Origin: Paludibacteraceae bacterium
GTDB lineage: Bacteria; Bacteroidota; Bacteroidia; Bacteroidales; Paludibacteraceae
DNA: 37,583 nucleotides
Assembly: GCA_017480285.1 (NCBI GenBank)
Contig: JAFVAX010000060.1
Span: forward strand, 1-37,583
Reading direction: 5' to 3'
Positions 1-7,287 of the stretch are shown one piece after another. The position numbers and the translations under genes were made by a program. How positions within the stretch are numbered: the stretch's first letter is position 1; the number at the start of each line of letters is the position of its first letter. The notes beneath the pieces were generated by a model. That model was given only the letters and a program-made list of their open reading frames with translations. It was not told where the DNA came from and searched no databases.

Positions 1-783
1 ACCTTCTGCTTGTATGTCTTTGTTGATATCAACGGTTACATATACATCCGCACCGGAAGTGAGAAGCAGTTGTTTGTCGTTGCTTTCGGCTGTAGCGGCA
101 TTTTGTTCGTATTGAGAGCGACAAAGAGTGGCGTCAATTTTGGCTTGTAGGTCAATGGTTGTAACATTTCGGCTCTCAAAACCTTTCTGCACTTCCGCAA
201 CGGCAATACGCTTGTCGTAGTCGTTTTGCATAACCATAGCATACGACTCACCTTGTTTGGTGTAAGGAACAACGATGACCGTCGGCAGAACGAGGTTTTC
301 CGTTTCGCGTACTTCGATTGTTTCCACATCGTCAACGCCTGACTTGTTTTCAAAGAAAACTTTGTTGGTTTTCATATCCGCAAGTAGTTTTTTTAACTTT
401 ATGGTAACCTTATAAGTGGCTCTGTAGTTGCTTCCTGTTTTTTCTACTTTGCCCCCTACGGGTTTGAGTTCTTTGTCGCGCTCAACGACATAGAAAGTAT
501 AGCTTTGATTGCTATTGAAAAATCCCATTGTATAGTTTTTGTTCTCTTTAACAACCAAAGGCTTACCATCATTGACCCCTTCCACTCCGGTATAGAACAG
601 TTGGTGGAAAAGCGAGCGTATGGCATTGCCCAGCACATCGGCTTTTTTGTCGGCTATGCCGGATGTCTCAAACACGGCTTCTGTGCTTCCCATCTGTACA
701 AGCGAAGCCATATTTGTATATTGCTCGGCTGCCAGCATTAGTGGGAATAGCAATATGATAAGTGAGATAAAAGTCTTTTTCAT
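1..783 (-). CDS. Exported DUF6175-like protein, 3' end beyond window edge
   Basis: The frame is open from an ATG at 783 to base 1, giving 261 codons with no stop, so the gene runs off the window. The start is followed by a signal peptide (MKKTFISLIILLFPLMLAAE), so the mature protein is exported. Around residues 165-215 is a block with PTVIVVPYTKQGE, then a stretch ending in KRIAVAEVQKGFESRNVTTI. This resembles the conserved core of the Bacteroidota DUF6175 family as I remember it; the function is unknown. It is the last visible gene of the minus-strand cluster that starts at 7012, but a 208-bp gap full of hairpin repeats separates it from the CsgG-like gene, so it may be transcribed separately. 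The reading frame is certain; the family name is moderate. Confidence 0.75.
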   Translation of the reverse strand, partial: MKKTFISLIILLFPLMLAAEQYTNMASLVQMGSTEAVFETSGIADKKADVLGNAIRSLFHQLFYTGVEGVNDGKPLVVKENKNYTMGFFNSNQSYTFYVVERDKELKPVGGKVEKTGSNYRATYKVTIKLKKLLADMKTNKVFFENKSGVDDVETIEVRETENLVLPTVIVVPYTKQGESYAMVMQNDYDKRIAVAEVQKGFESRNVTTIDLQAKIDATLCRSQYEQNAATAESNDKQLLLTSGADVYVTVDINKDIQAEG

Positions 784-789
784 GTCGAT

Positions 790-817
790 ATTTGATAGTT
801 GACATTTGATAGTTGAT
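790..817. repeat. 7-bp tandem repeat array, 4 units (ATCAAMT type)
   Basis: Read on the minus strand this is four consecutive heptamers: ATCAACT, ATCAAAT, GTCAACT, ATCAAAT. It lies immediately upstream of the DUF6175-like start codon. An array of the same unit and the same total length (28 bp) occurs inside the helicase gene at 35997-36024. Confidence 0.75.
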
Positions 818-823
818 ATCCTC

Positions 824-970
824 ATCCTGAACGGCTTGCCGATGCGAAGCAACCTGTTTCAGGATATTATTTCTTTTAGATTCTTACCTTCGTCAGAATG
901 AGGAGAGAGATTCTGACCTTCGTCAGAATGAGACGAAGCCCTCATACTGAACTTGTTTCAGCATCTCACA
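824..970. repeat. Cluster of related short inverted repeats between genes
   Basis: Four hairpin-forming units lie in tandem. 824-865 has arms ATCCTGAA and TTCAGGAT. 880-899 is ATTCTTAC-CTTC-GTCAGAAT with one mismatch. 910-929 is ATTCTGAC-CTTC-GTCAGAAT with perfect 8-bp arms. About 945-965 has arms ATACTGAA and TTCAGCAT with one mismatch. Units 2 and 3 are followed by GAG, and a further copy at 13784-13803 is also followed by GAG. They resemble dispersed REP-like palindromes. They could also weaken read-through into the DUF6175-like gene, but no unit is followed by a clear T-run on the minus strand. Confidence 0.65.
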
Positions 971-991
971 ATCTTTTTTAATCTTTGAATC

Positions 992-1933
992 TTAATGTGT
1001 AAAACTTGTTCCCCATCCGCCATCGTCTTTAACTTTTCTTGTGCGTACGATCAGTGGTTCGGCGTGCTGTGGGTCAGCATCTTTTATTTGTTCGTATTCC
1101 TTAAGTGCGGTGAGTAGTTTTTCTCCTTTTTTCACTTTGCACAGTGCGAGGTGTTCGGCTACCACTTCTTCAACTTCAAGTACCACATCTTCGATCTGTT
1201 GGTAGGTATTTGTGCCGGCAATGACTTTTACTTTGAACACTTCGAACTTAATGTCTTTCTTAAGCCCGTCAGCTGAACCGAGAGTGATGTAGCAAGTCTC
1301 AACTTTCTTTTTCTTCTTGTCCATTGTGTAGTCGGTGTCAACGAGTGTTCCTTCTTGCTTGAGTTTGTCGGTAACAAAGATTTTCATATCTTTCTTCACG
1401 AATGCAAAGAGCGAGCTGATACTTCTTTCTTTGTCTTCGCTAAGTCCGTAGCGTACATCTCCGAAATGGCGACTACCGTCGTATGGGTAGTTAACGACTT
1501 GTGTTGTCCCGTCCTCAGTATTAACAAGTTTGAGGGCGAGTACCATTGTTGCTTTCCAGTTGCCTTTGTTGGGGTCGTCTTTTTGTGGTTGGAAAACACA
1601 AGAATAGGATGTGATGCTGCCAATGAGTATGTATTCTGCACCGAGTTGTTTCATTTCTCCCATACGGGCTGTCGGGTCTGCCATTGCCGCTTCTGACGAA
1701 CGGCGTTGGTCCTCTGCCGAGAGAGCACCTGCTGTCTGTGCGTCAATAACTTGAATGTAAGGGAACTCGCTTATACCGCCGATAACATTATTACGTACTT
1801 GTTCGGCAAAGGCTTCAGAGCACTGGTTGGTATAACTGAAACTTTCTACAGCGATTACATACTTTGATTTTGTTGCAGCAAAAACAGTCGTGGTTAGCAA
1901 GAGGGTAATGGTGAACAGGAAAATTTTTTTCAT
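992..1933 (-). CDS. Exported CsgG/LpoB-like protein
   Basis: This is a 313-aa protein starting MKKIFLFTITLLLTTTVFA, a signal peptide. The frame stays open upstream to 2056, but the extension (41 residues) overlaps the previous gene and would bury the signal peptide, so I start at 1933. The mature N-terminus KYVIAVESFSY followed by FAEQVRNNVIGGI resembles the first strand and helix of CsgG/LpoB-type folds (curli secretion lipoprotein, penicillin-binding protein activator). The GAEYILIGSITSY segment near residue 120 fits the core strand of that fold. There is no lipobox cysteine. A charged C-terminal part (about residues 190-300) with a KKKKK stretch has no family I recognise. It lies 53 bp after the zinc-ribbon/Sel1-like gene in the same direction. 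The fold assignment is an inference from pattern. Confidence 0.7.
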   Translation of the reverse strand: MKKIFLFTITLLLTTTVFAATKSKYVIAVESFSYTNQCSEAFAEQVRNNVIGGISEFPYIQVIDAQTAGALSAEDQRRSSEAAMADPTARMGEMKQLGAEYILIGSITSYSCVFQPQKDDPNKGNWKATMVLALKLVNTEDGTTQVVNYPYDGSRHFGDVRYGLSEDKERSISSLFAFVKKDMKIFVTDKLKQEGTLVDTDYTMDKKKKKVETCYITLGSADGLKKDIKFEVFKVKVIAGTNTYQQIEDVVLEVEEVVAEHLALCKVKKGEKLLTALKEYEQIKDADPQHAEPLIVRTRKVKDDGGWGTSFTH

Positions 1934-1986
1934 TTTTTTATAAGTTTTAGTTTGACTTAAAATTATTTCTTTCAGTGAGTTTTCGG

Positions 1987-3033
1987 CTACTGCATTTCTT
2001 CTGCTTGTTTGTAGTATTTTTGTGCCATCATGGCGTTTGACGCAACAGTACCGCAACCGTTTTCATATATTTTTCCTAACATAAGAAGCGATTGTTTTGA
2101 GCCTGATGCCTTAAATTCTTTTACGGCTTCAAGCCCGTTGCCTTGTTCAAATGCTTTCATTCCTGCTTCATAATGAGTGTCTGCCGGTGGCAGTGCAGGT
2201 TTTATTTTCGGTTTTGTGGCAGGGGCTGTTGCTGCTGTCGGTTCGGCTGAGGGTGTAGAAGTAGCAGTAGCAGTACCTTCGTTGTTTTTGGGTTTGTTAA
2301 TAGTTGTTTTATTGGTTTTCTTAGGTGTGGCAGCAGGGGTGCTGACCGTTGTCTGAACTTGGTTTGTCTCTGTCTGTCGGGTGCTTTTCCTGGAACTTAA
2401 AAACCAATATCCGGCTATTCCCACCACTAAAACAGCCACTATTGCAACAATGATTTTGCCGGTGTTGCTTTTGTTTTGTTTGGGTGCATTAAGCGGTATA
2501 TCAACGCCGATAGCACCTATGCCTTTATCATTGCTTTGCTTGTTTTGCGGTTGGTTGGCAGGTTGGCTGTTTTGCGGTTGGTCAGTGCGATGCGTTGCTG
2601 CTTGTGCTTGTCGGATTTGTGCCGCAGTCTGCGGGTCTATACCTTCGGGTAATGGCGCATTACCACCCATGATGAGTATGGTTGTGTTGTTATTTACCGT
2701 CTGGTGAGTGTTATTGACTGTTTGCGAGTTGTCAACATTATGAGTAGTAACGGAATGGTCGTCGTGAACAGATTTGTCTTCGGCATGGTTGCTCGTTACT
2801 TCTACATTGCCGTGCGCCATTATATTGTCGGGCATAGTGATGTTTGTGGGAGCGTTCGGAGTACTCGGAGTTTTCGGAGTATTTTGAGAACTTGGAGTAT
2901 TAGGAACATTCGGAGTATTAGGAACACTTTTTATCCCTAACTCGTCGTCTGTAAGTTCATAGTGGCAGTTGGCGCACACCCGTTGTCCTTCTTTAATAGG
3001 TTCGCCACACTCGGGGCATAGTATTTTGCTCAT
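1987..3033 (-). CDS. Zinc-ribbon, single-pass membrane protein with Sel1-like C-terminus
   Basis: This 348-aa protein starts MSKILCPECG. Cysteines 6, 9, 20 and 23 form a zinc ribbon with the same CxxC-x10-CxxC spacing as the two larger proteins encoded upstream. Residues 35-65 are a Pro/Thr/Asn repeat (PNTPNVPNTP type). Residues 95-120 are Asn/Thr-rich. A hydrophobic helix at about 193-212 (GKIIVAIVAVLVVGIAGYWF) is a single membrane span. The rest is a low-complexity Thr/Ala/Pro linker, then a C-terminal 60 residues with TPR/Sel1-like helices (AGMKAFEQGNGLEAVKEF, LLMLGKIYENGCGT, AQKYYKQAEEM). With the zinc ribbon expected in the cytosol, the Sel1-like end would face the periplasm. It may link the cytosolic proteins of the cluster to the exported ones; that role is inference. 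The next start is 53 bp downstream. Confidence 0.8.
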   Translation of the reverse strand: MSKILCPECGEPIKEGQRVCANCHYELTDDELGIKSVPNTPNVPNTPSSQNTPKTPSTPNAPTNITMPDNIMAHGNVEVTSNHAEDKSVHDDHSVTTHNVDNSQTVNNTHQTVNNNTTILIMGGNAPLPEGIDPQTAAQIRQAQAATHRTDQPQNSQPANQPQNKQSNDKGIGAIGVDIPLNAPKQNKSNTGKIIVAIVAVLVVGIAGYWFLSSRKSTRQTETNQVQTTVSTPAATPKKTNKTTINKPKNNEGTATATSTPSAEPTAATAPATKPKIKPALPPADTHYEAGMKAFEQGNGLEAVKEFKASGSKQSLLMLGKIYENGCGTVASNAMMAQKYYKQAEEMQ

Positions 3034-3061
3034 GATGTTAATTGTTTTTAGGGATGTTGTT

Positions 3062-3319
3062 TTATTGTTGGTTTTGTTCTGCTTCTTCGGTTAACTCACG
3101 GATTTTTTCAACTGAAAAATAGCCGGTGTCTTCCGTTTCGCCTTCTGCTTCTATCTTTTTTCCGTCAAGACAGCGAAAGGGTTCGATATCTTGTGGAAAA
3201 CAGCCTTTTTTATACAAAAGATACTCTTTATCTTCGGTTTTTACGGTTGCGTACCAACCTTCTGATTTAGTGTCTTTATTTTTGAGGCTGATGGACAATA
3301 TGCCTGTTATCTGTGTCAT
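3062..3319 (-). CDS. Small 85-aa protein of unknown function, coupled to the SPFH gene
   Basis: The ATG at 3319 overlaps the TGA of the SPFH gene (ATGA), a sign of translational coupling. The protein has no signal peptide and no membrane helix. Its alternating pattern (GILSISLKNKD, GWYATVKTEDKEYLLYKKG, KKIEAEGETEDTGYFSVEKI) is what a small beta-barrel such as an OB-like fold would look like, but I do not recognise a family. It ends in a Glu/Gln-rich tail. The downstream gene begins 28 bp later. Its position between two zinc-ribbon genes suggests it works with them. Confidence 0.7.
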   Translation of the reverse strand: MTQITGILSISLKNKDTKSEGWYATVKTEDKEYLLYKKGCFPQDIEPFRCLDGKKIEAEGETEDTGYFSVEKIRELTEEAEQNQQ

Positions 3320-5166
3320 TTGAGTTTCTTGTTACAATTAGGACAATAGTTTGCTTCAGTGCTGACTTTTGTTCCACATTCGGGGCAGAACTGTGTTGGC
3401 GATGTTGCCGGTTGTGCGTTTTGAGGCGGGCGTCCGGCTTGAATCATGCCTTGAAGCAGTTGGAACATTTGTTCGTTGTGTGCCTGCTGCTGTTGTTGCA
3501 TCCGCTCCGCCAATTCTCTTTCTCTTTTGGCTTCGCTGTATCCTCTTGCGAGTTCTGTTGCGGCATCACCGCCTTGGTAGGCAGTCATTTGTTCCCAAGT
3601 CATTCCTCGTAGTGTTTCCGCTTTGTGTTGCTCTCGCTCCATTTCGTGTTTATGTACATTCTCTTCCATTGCCATAAACTGTTCGAACTGTTGCTGACGG
3701 CGTTGTGCTTTCAGTTCTTCTTCGCGTTTAAGTTGTTCAAACTCAAGGTCTTTGCGCTGTCTCTCGATATTGAGTTCTGACATTGCTGTCATTTCGGCTC
3801 TTTTAAGGTCGCCTTCAAGTTGCACTCGTTTATACTCAATACTGTCTTTAAGTTGCATCATTTGCAACATCTGTCCTCGTTGGTAGGTGTTGGTGTCAAT
3901 CTGGTGTTGCAGGATGGCAATCTCTTCTTCTCGGAGCATTTGTGAGCGTCGGATACCGTCTAATGCTTGTTGTTCGTCTTCTTTGGTTTGTGCTTCACGC
4001 AGGCGTCGTTCGCTTTCGTAGAGCAGTTTGAACTTATCAACTTCGTCTTGTCGGAGCAGGTCGTCGCGGTTGATGTTGTCCAACTCCCGTTGCAGTTCCA
4101 CTGCAGAGCGGGCTTCCTGAAGTTGTTGTGCATTATTGACTTCCGCAAGCCGATTCTTGAATTCGTTGGTCCGGCGCAGGTAGTCAAGTTCTTGTTCAGA
4201 GAGAAACATCTCGCGCCCTAATTGACGGAAACGCTCCATATCTTCGTTGGAGGCTGTTATTTCCACAATCCTGACTATCTCCAAACCGAATAAATTGTCT
4301 TTGACAGCGGTGTTGAGCGTGTCCTTCATTTGGCGTCGGAGGTCATCGGGCAACTTGTCGCCTTGCCACTGAGCATCTCTTAATGCGCTTTGCAATGCCG
4401 AATGAATACTGTCAGTTATTTCGTCAACTATCTGTGTGGTGTTTAGAACTGTTTTGTCAAGCAGGAAATGTTGTAAGAACATTTCTCTGTCGGCTATCTT
4501 GAAGTAGGCATTCACTCCGACTTTGAGAGTGAGATGACGGGTTTGAATAGTCATCGGCTCAAACTGCTTGTAGTCGTCAAGTTCTGCTTTTTTTGCTCCG
4601 ATAAGCAAAGGAAAAGCCTTATTGACAAGCACTATGATTGAGAATTTTGAACCTTTATTCTGACATTCCTTGAGTTTATGTTCTTCTGCCGTCTCAATTT
4701 CCTTCTGTTTACTTGAACGGAAAAGGTTGCTAAGAAAGTTCCACGAGCGTTGAGCGGCATTAGGCTCTGTTCTATTTACGGCAATATCTTTTATCGGGCT
4801 GAAGTCGTAGCTGCCACCTTCTATTGTTGCTATTGTTATGCCGTTGACTCTTACAAAAGCCGTAGTGCCTTCGCTAATAATGACTCCGCGTATCTTCTGC
4901 AATTTGCCAATCTCATCCTGACTTATGACTCTTGCTACCTGTCCGGGCTGGATGTTCCAATATATGCGTCCTGAATCGCTGACCGACAAATCTGTTGGTG
5001 TTATCGGTGCATGATTTGAAGTCTGACTACTCTCAACATCGTTGTGAGGTTGTTCTGTTGTAGCCTGTGCCTGTTGAGGCTCTTCTTTCGGGGCTATGCG
5101 GGTTCCACAATGAGTGCAAAACTTGGCACCCTCTTTCAGCGGTTGATTACATTTAGGGCAATTCAT
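3316..5166 (-). CDS. SPFH/band-7 protein with zinc ribbons at both ends
   Basis: This 616-aa protein fits the COG4260 type (stomatin/prohibitin-like with C-terminal zinc ribbon; Bacillus YdjI is a relative). Zinc ribbon 1 uses C3, C6, C17 and C20; zinc ribbon 2 uses C594, C597, C608 and C611. The SPFH domain covers roughly residues 65-325, including the IYWNIQPGQVARV start and the FGLEIVRIVEITASNEDMERF strand-helix. It is followed by a long coiled coil at about 325-560, rich in Glu, Gln and Arg. There is no signal peptide and no obvious membrane span, so it is probably a membrane-associated cytosolic scaffold. YdjI relatives are tied to membrane-stress responses. The gene follows the C25 protease gene by 22 bp and overlaps the 85-aa gene. 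A second zinc ribbon at the N-terminus is unusual for this family as I know it. Confidence 0.85.
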   Translation of the reverse strand: MNCPKCNQPLKEGAKFCTHCGTRIAPKEEPQQAQATTEQPHNDVESSQTSNHAPITPTDLSVSDSGRIYWNIQPGQVARVISQDEIGKLQKIRGVIISEGTTAFVRVNGITIATIEGGSYDFSPIKDIAVNRTEPNAAQRSWNFLSNLFRSSKQKEIETAEEHKLKECQNKGSKFSIIVLVNKAFPLLIGAKKAELDDYKQFEPMTIQTRHLTLKVGVNAYFKIADREMFLQHFLLDKTVLNTTQIVDEITDSIHSALQSALRDAQWQGDKLPDDLRRQMKDTLNTAVKDNLFGLEIVRIVEITASNEDMERFRQLGREMFLSEQELDYLRRTNEFKNRLAEVNNAQQLQEARSAVELQRELDNINRDDLLRQDEVDKFKLLYESERRLREAQTKEDEQQALDGIRRSQMLREEEIAILQHQIDTNTYQRGQMLQMMQLKDSIEYKRVQLEGDLKRAEMTAMSELNIERQRKDLEFEQLKREEELKAQRRQQQFEQFMAMEENVHKHEMEREQHKAETLRGMTWEQMTAYQGGDAATELARGYSEAKRERELAERMQQQQQAHNEQMFQLLQGMIQAGRPPQNAQPATSPTQFCPECGTKVSTEANYCPNCNKKLK

Positions 5167-5188
5167 ACTTATGGTTTATTAGACGGAT

Positions 5189-7012
5189 TTATTTTCTGTA
5201 TTTAGTGGCACAGACTTGAATGTTGTTGCCTTTTTCATCGGTTGTTACTATAATAGAGCTTTGAATGCTACCTTCTGTGCCGTTGTCGTAGCGAAGGATG
5301 AGATTGTTGTCTCCGTTGCTGAATTTCATTTTCTGAACGAAGAAAGGTTCTCTCGCTTCAATGCCGTATTCAGAATATAGTTTGCTTGATATACTTTGGC
5401 AAATGTCTTGTATGTTTTTATTTACTTGTGCCCGCAGTTGCTCAAGCATACTTTGCCCGTGGTCAGCGTTTTTTTGCAGAACTGTTTCCACACCTGTCAG
5501 TTCTATTTTTTCTGTGCCGTTCCCGATTGCGTCCTTGCTTGTTTTGTATGTAGTTCGGTCGGAAAGGATATGCAGGGTAGGGTCGCCAAAAAGGTTGAAC
5601 TCGCCTATAGTCAGTGCGTTGTGAATAAGTTCGCTACTGTTGCGGATACGGAAAGTATCTTGTTTGGCTTTGAAAAAAGCGGCACCAACAGAAAAACCTT
5701 CGGTTACATATTCTCCAAATTTAAGAGCGAGTACATCAGAACGCATAACAACTATGTTTTGTCCGCGCAACGCCACATCCACATTGCCTTCTGCTATTCG
5801 CGATGAACCTACATAACACAGAGTGTTTGTTGCAAGGGCGGTGAGGAGCATGCTATGCCTTTTGTCGTAGCCGATAAATCGTCCGCCGTAGCAAGCCTGT
5901 GTGAAAAGTATGTTAGGCTGTTCCATCAAGCTTAAGATATGCGGATTGCTTCCTTCGCACCATCTGCCACGACCTTTTTCCTGACCGAAGAAACCGCTGC
6001 TATCCATTGCGTTGCTACCGTGCATGTTGAAGAAAATGAATTGCGCATTGGTGTCAAACCATCTCTCTGTGTTTAATTGTCCTGAATCGTTGGTATGTAT
6101 GTATGGCGATAGCACACTGCCTTCATATACAATATCTTCGAGCGGTTTGCTTGTACGCACCTGCATTTTCTCTCGTAGCGGACGAGTAATGCCGGATGTT
6201 ACTTTTTGCCAGTTAGGATCGCATTGAATATATAGGCGATTGGCGGGTATGCCGTTTGCGCAAGAAAGGGCGCGATTGAGGTAGTTTATCAAATCTGTAG
6301 CACCTTCTCTGCCACCAACCAAAGGAAGTCTGCCTACATAAAAGAGGGCATCGTATCGGAATATCTTCAGCGAATACATATCCTGCACCATTTGCTCGCC
6401 ATAAGGATAGGCGTACAAAAGGTCGGTGTCAAAATCTTTGTCGCTGTCGGGATAGTAGTGCGGTACTCGTGGCATCGGCACAATGTTTGTCCCACCCAAA
6501 ATAAACAAGTAGTCGGTTTGCTGAAGCCCTTGTTTCTGCTCGAACTGATTCAAATCATACAGAATATCTGCATACTCCGACCAAGAATCGGTTTGCTTAA
6601 GATGTACTGTTTTTGCACCAAACACCCCTCGTTTCTTGTAGGTATAGTCGCCGGCATCAACAAGTTGGTAGAAAACACCTACATTCTGAAGTGCTTTAGT
6701 GTATTTTTGAAGCACTTCTTGTAAATCTTTTTTGTCGGTATTTAGGAACGAGGAAAGGGTAGTAAGATTGGTAAAAAGAAAACCTTTTGCCACTATTTTG
6801 GCATTGCTGTTTTGCGTTGTTTCAGGGCTGCCGATTGACTGTTGAGGTTGATAATCGTTGTGGCTTGAAACATCAGTCTGTTCAGATTGGTTATTAGCCT
6901 GTTCGGGTTGATTGTTAGTGTGTTCAGGAAACATACCAATCAAATTCTCGCCACATTCAGGGCAAAAATTTACGGGCTCGTCAATTTTTGTTCCACACTG
7001 AGGACAAAACAT
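5189..7012 (-). CDS. Zinc-ribbon C25 (gingipain-type) cysteine protease, predicted cytosolic
   Basis: This is a 607-aa protein. Residues 1-21 form a zinc ribbon (C3, C6, C17, C20), followed by a Gln/Asn-rich linker to about residue 70. The rest reads as a peptidase family C25 (clan CD, caspase-like fold) domain: YLFILGGTNIVPMPRVP at about 168-184, FYVGRLPLVGG at 224-234, the FNMHGS motif with probable catalytic His331, the TQACYGG motif with probable catalytic Cys374, and EFNLFGDPTLHI at 471-482, typical of C25 ends. The last 125 residues contain a helical part and a small beta part with no T9SS sorting tail. Gingipains are secreted through T9SS; this protein has no signal peptide, so it should stay in the cytosol. 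It is first in the cluster, directly behind the promoter at 7063-7094. The protease call is strong on motifs; its substrate is unknown. Confidence 0.85.
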   Translation of the reverse strand: MFCPQCGTKIDEPVNFCPECGENLIGMFPEHTNNQPEQANNQSEQTDVSSHNDYQPQQSIGSPETTQNSNAKIVAKGFLFTNLTTLSSFLNTDKKDLQEVLQKYTKALQNVGVFYQLVDAGDYTYKKRGVFGAKTVHLKQTDSWSEYADILYDLNQFEQKQGLQQTDYLFILGGTNIVPMPRVPHYYPDSDKDFDTDLLYAYPYGEQMVQDMYSLKIFRYDALFYVGRLPLVGGREGATDLINYLNRALSCANGIPANRLYIQCDPNWQKVTSGITRPLREKMQVRTSKPLEDIVYEGSVLSPYIHTNDSGQLNTERWFDTNAQFIFFNMHGSNAMDSSGFFGQEKGRGRWCEGSNPHILSLMEQPNILFTQACYGGRFIGYDKRHSMLLTALATNTLCYVGSSRIAEGNVDVALRGQNIVVMRSDVLALKFGEYVTEGFSVGAAFFKAKQDTFRIRNSSELIHNALTIGEFNLFGDPTLHILSDRTTYKTSKDAIGNGTEKIELTGVETVLQKNADHGQSMLEQLRAQVNKNIQDICQSISSKLYSEYGIEAREPFFVQKMKFSNGDNNLILRYDNGTEGSIQSSIIVTTDEKGNNIQVCATKYRK

Positions 7013-7062
7013 AATGGCTCTTTTTAATTTAGTTGAGGTTTAATTTTTTACTAATAATGGCA

Positions 7063-7094
7063 CAAATATATATATTTTTTTGTAAAATTGCAAA
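7063..7094 (-). promoter_or_regulatory. Promoter of the zinc-ribbon/C25 cluster
   Basis: On the minus strand, TTTG (7094-7091), a 20-bp spacer and TATATTTG (7070-7063) match the Bacteroidota consensus exactly. The predicted start of transcription is near 7056, leaving a leader of about 45 nt before the ATG at 7012. Confidence 0.75.
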
Positions 7095-7120
7095 TAATTG
7101 TGAAAAAAGTGCAATAATGA

Positions 7121-7156
7121 AAAAAACTATCCAATTTCTGGTCGGATAGTTTTTTT
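7121..7156. terminator. Bidirectional hairpin terminator between ppiD-like gene and C25 cluster
   Basis: Arms AAAAAACTATCC and GGATAGTTTTTT form a 12-bp perfect stem with an 11-nt loop, with a T-run on either strand. It would end the minus-strand transcript from the ppiD-like gene before the C25 promoter, supporting separate transcription of the cluster. Confidence 0.8.
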
Positions 7157-7188
7157 AGAGATTTTAGAGATTTTAGATGCTTTAGAAC
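7153..7188. repeat. 9-bp degenerate tandem repeat (TTTTAGAGA), about 4 units
   Basis: Consecutive units read TTTTAGAGA, TTTTAGAGA, TTTTAGATG, CTTTAGAAC. The array directly abuts the terminator stem and lies in the non-coding gap before the C25 cluster. Confidence 0.7.
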
Positions 7189-7241
7189 GCTTCGCAATCT
7201 TAGAAACCTTAAAAATAGGTAATTACATTTAAGTCTTTGTT

Positions 7242-7287
7242 TTTTCAGCGTAGCGGTCTTTACTCTTTCAGCGTAGCGGTCTAATAG
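7242..7287. repeat. 23-bp tandem duplication spanning the ppiD-like stop codon
   Basis: Two adjacent 23-bp copies (7242-7264 and 7265-7287) share the core TTTCAGCGTAGCGGTCT. The second copy contains the TAG stop (7283-7281, minus strand) of the ppiD-like gene and its last two codons. Confidence 0.8.

Noticed and set aside
1934..2056. N-terminal extension of the CsgG-like protein
   Set aside because: It overlaps the previous gene and would hide the signal peptide at 1933.
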